In this document: positions 1-8,089 of the stretch, piece by piece
Layout: each line of letters begins with the position of its first letter
How positions within the stretch are numbered: position 1 is the first letter of the stretch
Assembly (NCBI GenBank): GCA_022712315.1
Contig: JALAGS010000047.1
Span: forward strand, 1 to 64,000
Origin: Sphingobacterium sp.
GTDB taxonomy: Bacteria > Bacteroidota > Bacteroidia > Sphingobacteriales > Sphingobacteriaceae
Direction: 5' to 3'
DNA: 64,000 nt
Translations under genes and position numbers: made by a program
Notes under the pieces: model-generated
What the model was told of the DNA's origin: nothing
What the model saw: the letters and a program-made list of their open reading frames with translations, nothing else
The model's database searches: none

Positions 1-4
1 CCTT

Positions 5-832
5 TTACTTTATCTTCCGCCATATTTTTTCATTGCCTACCTGGTTATAGTTGGAAGCCAGCACCGAAAAGCGCAGCGTCTCCTGACTACCTAGAGCAAG
101 ATAGCCGAATGTTTCGAGGCTTTCGTCAAACAAGGACAGTACCTTGGCCTGCAGTGAGGTATCAAAATAGATCAGCACATTGCGGCATAGAATGAGCTGA
201 AAGGCGTTGAAAGAAGCATCGCTCACCAGATTGTGCGAAGCAAAGACAATACGCTCCTGCAAGGTGGAATTGAGCTTCACCCAATTGTAATTAGCTGTAT
301 AATACGATGAAAAATCCGCCTTGCCGCCCGAAAGCTGATAATTCTCGACATAAGACTTCAGGTTTGCCATGGGAATGACGGCCCTCTTTGCCTGTTCGAG
401 CACGGTAGGATTAATATCGGTGGCATAGATCAATGATTTGTGCAGCAGTTTGGCCTCCTGAAGCAGGATGGCCAAAGAATACGCCTCCTCTCCCGTGGCA
501 CAGCCCGCTACCCAAATGCGGATAAAGGGTGAAGTCCCCAATTTGGGCAGGATTTCATGGCGGAGATGCGCAAAAAAGCTGGGGTCGCGAAACATTTCAG
601 TCACGTTGACCGTCATCTTTTCAACAAATCGCTGCAGGTAATCCGGATCATGGACAATGCGGTAGCGCAGCTCGGCAAAACTCGCAAAATTGTCTAGCAG
701 ACAAAGCTGGTTGAGCCGGCGCGAAAGGGAGGCTTTGGTGTAATGCGTAAAATCGTAACCATAGAGACGCTCCACATCTTCCATCAGGACCATCACCTGC
801 TCTTGGCTTACAATTTTTTTGCCCGCTGTCAT
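5..832 (-). CDS. CheR-type protein-glutamate methyltransferase
   Basis: This 275-residue protein has the CheR layout: a short helical N-terminal domain (about residues 10-80) and a Rossmann SAM-binding domain. The SAM motif AGCATGEEAYSL lies near residues 109-120, and the family signature CRNVLIYF is near 215. CheR enzymes methylate glutamates of receptors from SAM. No chemoreceptor or flagellar gene is visible, so I infer a role in the stress-type hybrid-kinase signalling common in Bacteroidota, where CheB and CheR are stand-alone. The start codon overlaps the stop of the upstream response regulator by 4 bp (ATGA), so the two are translationally coupled. A CheB-like gene may follow beyond the window edge, but that cannot be seen. 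Confidence 0.93.
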   Translation of the reverse strand: MTAGKKIVSQEQVMVLMEDVERLYGYDFTHYTKASLSRRLNQLCLLDNFASFAELRYRIVHDPDYLQRFVEKMTVNVTEMFRDPSFFAHLRHEILPKLGTSPFIRIWVAGCATGEEAYSLAILLQEAKLLHKSLIYATDINPTVLEQAKRAVIPMANLKSYVENYQLSGGKADFSSYYTANYNWVKLNSTLQERIVFASHNLVSDASFNAFQLILCRNVLIYFDTSLQAKVLSLFDESLETFGYLALGSQETLRFSVLASNYNQVGNEKIWRKIK

Positions 833-1203
833 CCGGCTACTTCGGTTATCATCTGTACCAGAAGTTCAATATCGATCGGCTTGGAGATGTAGCCATTAGC
901 TCCCGCTGCAAGGCATTTTTCACGGTCGCCGGTCATCGCTTGCGCTGTCACCGCAATAATAGGCAACTTATTGGCGCTCCATGATTTGCGGATCAGCTGC
1001 GTGGCCTCATAGCCGTCTATCTCGGGCATCATCATGTCCATCAGGACAAGGCCTATGCCTGCATGATCCCGCAGCTGGGCAAGCCCCTCCGCCGCAGAAA
1101 GACAGCCCATTGCCTGAAAACCCCTCGACTTCAAGGCCAATTTTAACGCAAATATATTGTTCTGATCATCGTCGATAATCAATACGGTTTTATTCTTATC
1201 CAT
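829..1203 (-). CDS. Single-domain response regulator (CheY-like receiver)
   Basis: A stand-alone receiver domain of 124 residues with no output domain. The acidic pocket is D11-D13, the phospho-acceptor is D56 in LMDMMMPEIDG, and the conserved lysine is K108 in YISKP. It closely resembles the third receiver of the hybrid kinase encoded just upstream (both carry MDMMMPE.DGYE and AAGA..YISKP), which suggests duplication of a receiver module. It sits 38 bp after the kinase and overlaps cheR by 4 bp, so the three genes probably form one operon. Its likely job is to take phosphate from the kinase and act by protein contact. Confidence 0.93.
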   Translation of the reverse strand: MDKNKTVLIIDDDQNNIFALKLALKSRGFQAMGCLSAAEGLAQLRDHAGIGLVLMDMMMPEIDGYEATQLIRKSWSANKLPIIAVTAQAMTGDREKCLAAGANGYISKPIDIELLVQMITEVAG

Positions 1204-1241
1204 ACTCTTTATCTATTGCCTTAATATTCATACCTCTACTA

Positions 1242-4200
1242 TTATTCATACATCCACACCCGCAGCAGGGACAAGAGCTGATCGATATCTACCGGTTTGG
1301 ATATATAATCAGACGCGCCCGCAGCGATACATTTCTCCCGGTCTCCCATCATTGATTTGGCTGTAACAGCAATGATAGGCATATCCTCGTAACGCGGATT
1401 ATTCCGGATCGAAGCAATCGTTTCGTAGCCATCCATCTCCGGCATCATCATATCCATCAGGATCACCGATACATCCGGATTTTCTTCCAGCTGTTTGAGT
1501 GCATCCTTTCCGTCGGTTGCCGGTACCACAGTCATCTGATACTTTTCGAGTGCTTTGGTAAGCGAAAAGATATTACGGATATCATCATCCGCTACAAGCA
1601 CCTTTTTACCCTGCAGGACATCTTGCAAAAAACCGAGCCTGCTGCTGGTTTTGGTAGCAGGACCGTTATTTTCTTCGACGAGATGCAGAAATAATCCCAC
1701 CTCATCTAAAATACGCTGATAGGAATTTGCCGTTTTTACAACGATGGAATCTGCATAACGTTTTAATTTCATCTCCTCCACCTGCGAAAGGTTCTTGCCG
1801 GTAAACACAATAATCGGCAAGTTTTCGAGTCCCTGGTTGCGTTTGACAGCCTCCAATGTTTCGTAGCCCACACGGTCGGGGACGCCCATATCGAGGATCA
1901 CACAGTCGGCGGTATCCGAGCTCAGGGCGGCAATACTTTCCTCCACGTTGCTCTTGATCTCCGAAGCAATGTTAAAACTTCCGAGGAACAGCGAAAGGGC
2001 CGCCGCATGTTTGGGGTTTTCTTCAACAATAAGAACTTTTTTGGGATGGCGCGTGAGGGCATCCTCTATTTTGCGGAACATATCACCCATCTGTTCCAGT
2101 GCCATCGGTTTATTGATAAAGTCTATGGCGCCCTGCAGCAGACTTTCTCTTTTGACTTGCAAAGAAGACATGATGTGCACCGGTATATGCCTTGTTTTGG
2201 GATTTTCCTTGATCTCAGCCATCACCTGCCAGCCATCTTTGAGCGGAAGCTGAATATCCAGCAAGACCGCCAGCGGCATATAACGCGCTACCATCTCGGC
2301 CGCAATATCACCACGTACCACCACGATTCCCTTGTAGTTTTGCTGGCGCGTATATTTCAACAGGATCTTCGCGAACTCAATATCATCTTCGACGATCAGG
2401 ATAAAACGGTCGCCAGCCACGATACTGTCGCGATCATCCGGAATATCAGCTGGGATAGGTATCTCCAGCGGCTTTTCTACAGGCAGCGCTGTCATTTGCG
2501 GCGCTTGCTCCGCTAGTTCTTGTTTCTCCTCGCTGACTACTGGCCACGCTTGTTCCGTATCAAAAGCGGTTGGAATCGCACCCGAAATCTGCTCCGGAAG
2601 ATACAGACGGAATACGCTGCCTTTATTTTCTTCGCTATCCAGCAAGATTTCACCACCGAGCAGGCGCGCTAGCTCCCTGCTAATAGAAAGTCCCAGTCCC
2701 GTACCGCCAAATTTGCGACGTGTAGAACCATCGGCTTGCTGAAAAGCCTCAAATATGAGATGCTGCTTGTCTTTTGGGATGCCGATACCCGTATCGCGCA
2801 CTTCAAACACAATCCGCTTTGTGAACGACTGTTCGCGATCAATAGATAAGGTTACCTTGCCCGAAGCCGTAAATTTGATGGCGTTGGAGAGTAAATTACG
2901 TAAAATCTGATCCAGACGCTGCTTGTCCGTTTCCAGCTGGGCCGGTAATCCTACCGCGGTGCTCATTTCCAATGCGAGCTGCTTGTCGGCCGCGATCGGT
3001 CCAAACATAGCCGAAAGGCCGTTCAGTACATCGGCAAAAAATACAGGCTGTACATCCAGATCCATTTTTCCGGATTCTATTTTGGAAAGGTCCAGAATCT
3101 CGTCAATCAAGGTCAGCAGGCTCTTTCCCGAACTCTGGATCACGGCTGCCGATTCCATCTGCTCATCATTGAGGTTGCCATCCGAATTTTCGGCCATCAA
3201 ACGGGAGAGCAAAAGAATTGAATTGAGCGGTGTACGCAGTTCATGCGACATATTGGCCAAAAATTCAGATTTATAGCGTGTACTTTGTGCAAGTTCAGCT
3301 GCTTTCTTCTGGATTTCCTCGTTGCGTTCGGCGATTTCTATATTTTTATCTTCCAGCAATCTTGAGCGTTCCTCCAGTTCGCGGTTGGACTGCACCAGTT
3401 CCTCCTGTTGTACGCGGAGTTCTTCTTCCGAAGCCTGCAGTTTATGGGTATGCATTTCGAGGCTCGAATTGAGCGATTCGAGTTCGGTATGCTGCGCCTG
3501 CAGCTCTTCGGTCTGTGCCTGGGTTTCCTCCAATAAATTCTGCACCACCAGCCTGGCTTGTGCCGCAGCGAGTGAAGTACCTACCTTCTGCACAGCATCC
3601 CTGAAGAATGCAAGCTGTAGGGAAGAAAAAGACTGTAATGACCCCAGCTCCATCACACCGATACATTGATTACCATCAAAAACAGGCAGGACAAAAAGGT
3701 TGTTTACCTGCACCTTTCCGGCAGCAAAACTAATGACATACCGGGTATTTTCGAGGTTTTCGAATAATTTCTCTTTGCCGTCTTTAAAGACCTGTCCAAC
3801 CATACCCTCGCCTAGAGCAAAGCGTTTATGGTCGGGATCTTCGAGCCCATAGGATCCCCTTAAGACCAATTGATCCTGCTCCATCAGGTAAATAGCCCCA
3901 TTGACACAGTTGCCGTAGGTAATGAGATGCCCTAAAGTAAGGGCTGTAAGCTCCTCCTGCATTTTGTTGCCCATCAGGAGATTGCTCAGCTGTGTTAATC
4001 CAGCCTGATGCCAATTGTTGTTATTGAGTTCATCAAAAGAAGTTTTTAGCGACCGGGCCATTTCATTGAGCGATCCCGTCAAATTGCCCAAATCGTCTTG
4101 TTCAGCGTCCTGTATCTGCATATCGTAATGACCGGCAGCAATTTCCCGGGCAATACGCTGGGTAATGCTTAGCCGGCGCTGGATCTCCTCGTCTTTACGT

Positions 4201-4847
4201 TTCAGGTCATGCTGCAGCTGCTCCCGTTTAAAGAAATCAGCCCGCAGGCGGAAGTAAAAAAAGATGGTAATCAGCAGAGAAACTACCGCAGCCAACAAAA
4301 CAAATATGGAGGTATAGCCCGAGGAACGTCCGAGTTCATCCGAACGCTTGTTGAGCAATAGTTCTTCTTTATCAATGATCTTGCCGATCAATAAACGGCA
4401 GCTATCCATATAGGTCTTCCCCTCTTCGAGCTGGGAAACCGTGACCATGCCACCACGTTTTTTGATATTGACCAGATTTTCAAGTTTTGCCAGCCGGGAT
4501 CGCACAAGTGTAGACAGTGTATCGATTACCTGCTGCTGCTCCGGATTATCGGAAGTTAAATCGTGCGCTCGACTCAAGGATTGAGGCAACGACTGAAGCC
4601 CCGTTTTATAAGGATCCAAAAACTTGTCCATACCCGTGAGCAGGAAGCCGCGCTGGCCTGTTTCGGCATTCTGCAGATCCTGCAGAATCTTGTTGACCCG
4701 GCTCATCACCCGCCGGCTGTGATCGACCATCGCACTATTATGGATCTGCTTACGAATACTCACATAAGAAGCCGTTGAACTTGCTAATAGCAACAACAGC
4801 GATATTCCAAAACCTATCTGTAGGTTTCTTAAAATAGTTTTAGGCAT
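1242..4847 (-). CDS. Hybrid sensor histidine kinase: CHASE3-HAMP-GAF-HisKA-HATPase-3x receiver
   Basis: A 1201-residue inner-membrane hybrid kinase. In order: TM1 (about 10-30), a periplasmic CHASE3-like helical domain (about 35-170, with the NAETGQRGFLLTG signature), TM2 (about 178-200), HAMP (about 200-270), GAF (about 285-435), a long glutamate/glutamine-rich coiled coil (about 440-525), HisKA with the phospho-histidine in SHELRTPLNS (near 532), HATPase with DTGIGIP and GGTGLGLS, then three receivers starting near 813, 934 and 1079. Receivers one and three look canonical (LLDIQLP; LMDMMMPEMDG). The second keeps ILDMGVP, but its lysine region is less typical. This architecture occurs in Bacteroidota stress phosphorelays. 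The downstream receiver and CheR are probable partners. The sensed signal cannot be told from sequence. Confidence 0.93.
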   Translation of the reverse strand: MPKTILRNLQIGFGISLLLLLASSTASYVSIRKQIHNSAMVDHSRRVMSRVNKILQDLQNAETGQRGFLLTGMDKFLDPYKTGLQSLPQSLSRAHDLTSDNPEQQQVIDTLSTLVRSRLAKLENLVNIKKRGGMVTVSQLEEGKTYMDSCRLLIGKIIDKEELLLNKRSDELGRSSGYTSIFVLLAAVVSLLITIFFYFRLRADFFKREQLQHDLKRKDEEIQRRLSITQRIAREIAAGHYDMQIQDAEQDDLGNLTGSLNEMARSLKTSFDELNNNNWHQAGLTQLSNLLMGNKMQEELTALTLGHLITYGNCVNGAIYLMEQDQLVLRGSYGLEDPDHKRFALGEGMVGQVFKDGKEKLFENLENTRYVISFAAGKVQVNNLFVLPVFDGNQCIGVMELGSLQSFSSLQLAFFRDAVQKVGTSLAAAQARLVVQNLLEETQAQTEELQAQHTELESLNSSLEMHTHKLQASEEELRVQQEELVQSNRELEERSRLLEDKNIEIAERNEEIQKKAAELAQSTRYKSEFLANMSHELRTPLNSILLLSRLMAENSDGNLNDEQMESAAVIQSSGKSLLTLIDEILDLSKIESGKMDLDVQPVFFADVLNGLSAMFGPIAADKQLALEMSTAVGLPAQLETDKQRLDQILRNLLSNAIKFTASGKVTLSIDREQSFTKRIVFEVRDTGIGIPKDKQHLIFEAFQQADGSTRRKFGGTGLGLSISRELARLLGGEILLDSEENKGSVFRLYLPEQISGAIPTAFDTEQAWPVVSEEKQELAEQAPQMTALPVEKPLEIPIPADIPDDRDSIVAGDRFILIVEDDIEFAKILLKYTRQQNYKGIVVVRGDIAAEMVARYMPLAVLLDIQLPLKDGWQVMAEIKENPKTRHIPVHIMSSLQVKRESLLQGAIDFINKPMALEQMGDMFRKIEDALTRHPKKVLIVEENPKHAAALSLFLGSFNIASEIKSNVEESIAALSSDTADCVILDMGVPDRVGYETLEAVKRNQGLENLPIIVFTGKNLSQVEEMKLKRYADSIVVKTANSYQRILDEVGLFLHLVEENNGPATKTSSRLGFLQDVLQGKKVLVADDDIRNIFSLTKALEKYQMTVVPATDGKDALKQLEENPDVSVILMDMMMPEMDGYETIASIRNNPRYEDMPIIAVTAKSMMGDREKCIAAGASDYISKPVDIDQLLSLLRVWMYE

Positions 4848-4984
4848 GCTTTTTCAACAATTGTGTTAAGACAGTGCCAACTGATGGTCTAGATGGCCGC
4901 CAAATATAATAATAGGAGCCTAAATTAAATCCCGCGTCCGCCAGCCCAAACCATGTTACCGTATTTTAACAAAAAGTTGCGTAT

Positions 4985-6700
4985 TTATCCCCCCTCAGCG
5001 ATCCTACCGGCAATGATTTCGGAGGTCGCCGCACAAAAGTCGAGGCCCGAATAATCCGGGTTGTAGCCACCGATATAAGGGACAGCCATCATAAAAAGAC
5101 GTTGGCTGGAACGCCCACTCTGATCGACCAGCTGGAAGCTGTCGTCTATTTTCACACCAGGTACCTGCAGAAAGATCGCGCCGTCCGGCGCAACAAACAT
5201 GTGGTCGTTGCCAGCCAATAATTCTTCCTTGGCATGTTCCACTGACCGGAAGCGCAAATAAGCCGGACTGATATTACCGTTGTCGATCAAACTCTTAAAG
5301 GGAAAGTCTGCAAAGTCCAAGGGCCGCTGCCCTATACAGTCTACAAAGGTTTTGTAATGTACTTTGCGTTCGATGCCCTGTTCATCCGTATACACATAAT
5401 AAGCCCCCCTATCGCTGGCAGGTTCGACCCGACTTTCCGATCCCACATTGACCACTTCCAGCCGGCCGGCATCGTGCAACGCCAACAGCTCGCGGCCGGA
5501 TCCTTGTGGCACAAAGGCAATAACAATAGAGATCAGCGGCATCAACACCTTTTTTAAACGGATCATATCTTCGGCAGACATATATTTGGCCGGATAATTT
5601 AAGGTGAAACTCAGCGCAGAAAGCACCTCCTTCCAGTAGATTGATTCCCGTCTTTTGATGGACTTTAGCGCCTGTACATGCTCCTGACGAAAAACTTCAA
5701 AGGCATCTTTCTGTTCCCTTAAACTGAGTACCACCTCCACAAAGTTCTCCAGACTGAGTTTTTCCACCATCGCATAGAAGTCGGGATCCTTTTCTTTGAA
5801 CTGTGCTTTAAAATTCCGCTCAAACAAAAAATCAAGCGAGACGAAGCCCTCATTTTCCATTCTGTTCAAAAGCAGTTCTTCCTCCGTGATCAAGAGATTA
5901 TTGGCCAGGAACGGCTCTTCCTGATGAAAACGGATAGCAGGTAGCAGCCCGCTACGCGTATGCATCAGTAATTTAAAATGTTCACTACCGGGATCGATCT
6001 GATAGCTCAATTCGCCCGTTTCCAGATATTCAAAAGACCCATTGTGGCGGGCCAGCGTTCGGATAGCGTCTATCGCCGTGAGTGAAGCACCCCGTATACC
6101 CACCGCATGGTCTGTCTTCAAAGCGAGCTTGGAAGGTGGATAGGGCGATTCAAAATAATGTTCGACATTGCCCTCATACCTGGTGGGCCACTTATGACCG
6201 GTACAGATAATGACCTTGTCGACTATATGTGTTTCAGTGCTGCCAACGATGATCTTCACCTGAGATTGGCTTTCCAGGTCGATGATATCGCTGACCTGAC
6301 TGGCAAGGTACACCTGCGTTTCAATCCCTTTCGCATCGGCCTGCCGCTTCAGCAGCATAAACTGTTCCGACAGGTACCGCCCAAAAAGCAATCTCGGAAC
6401 TACCTTATAGCGATTAAAATCGTCCACATCAATGCCATAGCTACGGAGCGTTGCCACCGACAGGGATTGGACATATTCTTCGATCGTGATGACCAGCGTA
6501 GGGATTTCATGATCCGAAACATTGGTCAGGTGTTCGGCTGTCGCACCTTCGTAGCTGTAAGGCATACCTGCGCCCAATTGCTTGCGCGACTCAAAAATAG
6601 ATATTTTGAGCCCTACAATATTCTTTTCAATCAGTCTTTTGTACATAAACAGGCCACTGGGTCCGCCCCCGATAATGGCTACATGGATATCTTGTTGCAT
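4985..6700 (-). CDS. FAD/NAD(P)-binding protein (NAD_binding_9-type)
   Basis: A 571-residue flavoprotein-like protein. The N-terminus carries a dinucleotide-binding motif IIGGGPSG (residues 9-16) followed by the acidic strand end FESRKQLGAGMPYS, typical of FAD-NAD(P)-binding proteins of the HI0933/NAD_binding_9 kind. A second nucleotide-binding patch (VGIRGASLTAIDA) lies near residue 200. It has no signal peptide or membrane segment, so it is likely cytoplasmic. Relatives include uncharacterised oxidoreductases and N-hydroxylase-like proteins. No neighbour indicates the substrate. It is separated from the hybrid kinase start by about 137 bp and probably transcribed on its own. Confidence 0.85.
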   Translation of the reverse strand: MQQDIHVAIIGGGPSGLFMYKRLIEKNIVGLKISIFESRKQLGAGMPYSYEGATAEHLTNVSDHEIPTLVITIEEYVQSLSVATLRSYGIDVDDFNRYKVVPRLLFGRYLSEQFMLLKRQADAKGIETQVYLASQVSDIIDLESQSQVKIIVGSTETHIVDKVIICTGHKWPTRYEGNVEHYFESPYPPSKLALKTDHAVGIRGASLTAIDAIRTLARHNGSFEYLETGELSYQIDPGSEHFKLLMHTRSGLLPAIRFHQEEPFLANNLLITEEELLLNRMENEGFVSLDFLFERNFKAQFKEKDPDFYAMVEKLSLENFVEVVLSLREQKDAFEVFRQEHVQALKSIKRRESIYWKEVLSALSFTLNYPAKYMSAEDMIRLKKVLMPLISIVIAFVPQGSGRELLALHDAGRLEVVNVGSESRVEPASDRGAYYVYTDEQGIERKVHYKTFVDCIGQRPLDFADFPFKSLIDNGNISPAYLRFRSVEHAKEELLAGNDHMFVAPDGAIFLQVPGVKIDDSFQLVDQSGRSSQRLFMMAVPYIGGYNPDYSGLDFCAATSEIIAGRIAEGG

Positions 6701-6905
6701 AGTTTTAATTGTGCTGCCTGTATGACAGTACTCGGATCAAGAACAAGGATAAAATGTAGAAAGTTTTAAAGGCATTTATTCTTGCACAATAAAAAATGGG
6801 ATAAATACGGAGGATGAATTAAATACCTGAATCTCGGATTCTGCAAACGATCATTCGTCGGAGGATGTTTTTCGAATAAACAAAATGATAACAAATAACA
6901 ATATT

Positions 6906-7373
6906 ATGGAAAACAACATCAATAATCCGGAAATCATCAACGACATTATCAAGATCAACAATGACCGCATCGAAGGTTATAAAAAAGCAATTGATCTGGC
7001 GAACAGTCATGGTTTAGATAAACTTATCCCTACATTCGAAAAGTTCATTGGCCAGTCGGAAGAGTTTATCGCCGAACTAACACCTTATGTCGAACTTGAG
7101 GGCAAAGAGGCAACGGATGGTACGATGCTCAGCGGAAAGCTCTTCCGCGTCTGGATGGGCATCAAAGTAAATATTACCGGAGACGACGAAAGAAGTCTAT
7201 TGGAAACCTGTGAGCAAGGTGAAGATGCCTTCAAATCGACCTATCAAACAGCCTTAGCTGACGGATCGGAAGAACTTTCGCAAAACGTCCATAGCCTGAT
7301 CAATACGCAGCTAAGCAAACAGCTCGAAGCGCACAATATCATTAAAATGATGCGCGATAGCAAAACCATCTAA
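6906..7373 (+). CDS. PA2169/DUF2383 family four-helix-bundle protein
   Basis: A 155-residue soluble, charged, all-helical protein. It is clearly paralogous to the protein at 39266-39721: both share INNDRIEGY, IGQSE.FIAEL and LSG.LFR.WM. These belong to the PA2169/DUF2383 ferritin-like four-helix-bundle group, which often accompanies stress genes and has no firmly assigned activity. I chose the ATG at 6906 because its product (MENNINNPEIINDIIK) aligns with the paralogue's first residues. An in-frame ATG at 6885 would add seven residues. Neither has a strong ribosome-binding site. A hairpin terminator follows. Confidence 0.85.
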   Translation: MENNINNPEIINDIIKINNDRIEGYKKAIDLANSHGLDKLIPTFEKFIGQSEEFIAELTPYVELEGKEATDGTMLSGKLFRVWMGIKVNITGDDERSLLETCEQGEDAFKSTYQTALADGSEELSQNVHSLINTQLSKQLEAHNIIKMMRDSKTI

Positions 7374-7403
7374 CATTTTAAGTAGTAATTTTTTCTTTTT
7401 CAA

Positions 7404-7440
7404 AAAAAATACCGAAGCTCAAATTCCTTCGGTATTTTTG
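7404..7440 (+). terminator. Intrinsic terminator after the PA2169 gene
   Basis: The inverted repeat AAAATACCGAAG / CTTCGGTATTTTT (arms 7406-7417 and 7428-7439) ends in a T-run. It lies about 30 bp after the stop codon of the PA2169-family gene. Confidence 0.8.
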
Positions 7441-7545
7441 CATAAAGGATAATGAACTGTGCGACTCAAATAACGTAACCTATGTAGCGCAAGAAAACAA
7501 TTACACGTTTGAACATAAAATTATCCCCTAGTTTAAACAAAAAAG

Positions 7546-7890
7546 ATGAAAAAGATTCTTACAGGAATTACAGCAATTTTTATTTTATCGGCCGCAAGCT
7601 CCTGCAGCAGTCAAAAGGTGCAGACATCCAACGAACAGCAGCTTTCTGAAAAAGAAGTCGTTGGACCTATCACAGCGATTGAAAATGGAAAAGATGGTTA
7701 TATGGCAACCCTTACCGACAAAAAAGGTCAGCATGCCGTAGTAACAATCAGCATTGTCAACCTACAGAAATCGGGCGGTACCTTCAAACGTTATGCTGTC
7801 GGTGATGTGATCCGTGCCAAAGGCAACTTTTGGAAAGATGATGCCGGCATTTTACATATTACAGCTAGCTCAATAGAACAGGTCAAGTAA
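7546..7890 (+). CDS. Small predicted lipoprotein, possibly OB-fold
   Basis: A 114-residue protein with a lipoprotein signal peptide: basic MKK start, hydrophobic core, and a lipobox ending at Cys20 (ASSC). The mature part is short and strand-rich (about 85 residues: GPITAIENGKDGYMATL, VRAKGNFW-like pattern) and could be a small OB-type beta barrel, but I do not recognise the family. It is predicted to be envelope-anchored. It stands alone between a terminator upstream and a strong hairpin downstream. Confidence 0.75.
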   Translation: MKKILTGITAIFILSAASSCSSQKVQTSNEQQLSEKEVVGPITAIENGKDGYMATLTDKKGQHAVVTISIVNLQKSGGTFKRYAVGDVIRAKGNFWKDDAGILHITASSIEQVK

Positions 7891-7920
7891 AATATTAAAA
7901 TTTGAGCAGTAACCCACAAA

Positions 7921-7950
7921 AAAGGCTAGACCGAATACGGTCTAGCCTTT
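7921..7950 (+). terminator. Strong intrinsic terminator
   Basis: A perfect 13-bp stem AAAGGCTAGACCG / CGGTCTAGCCTTT with a 4-nt loop (AATA) lies about 30 bp after the lipoprotein stop. Symmetric A and T ends could let it work in both directions, though the convergent GH2 gene ends about 140 bp away. Confidence 0.85.
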
Positions 7951-8089
7951 CTGCTAAATACAATCAACTCACTAACTTGCTTAAGATACTATCAGAACCA
8001 AGTGCAACGCCAACACGTTTTAAAAAAATTGATATTTGTCCGCTGGGCAAAGATGGTCATCCAATCAATGACAAATAAAAGTCCACCAT

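Noticed and set aside
6107..6769. 220-codon plus-strand frame overlapping the FAD protein gene
   Set aside because: Antisense to the flavoprotein, whose GGGPSG motif and length are clear.
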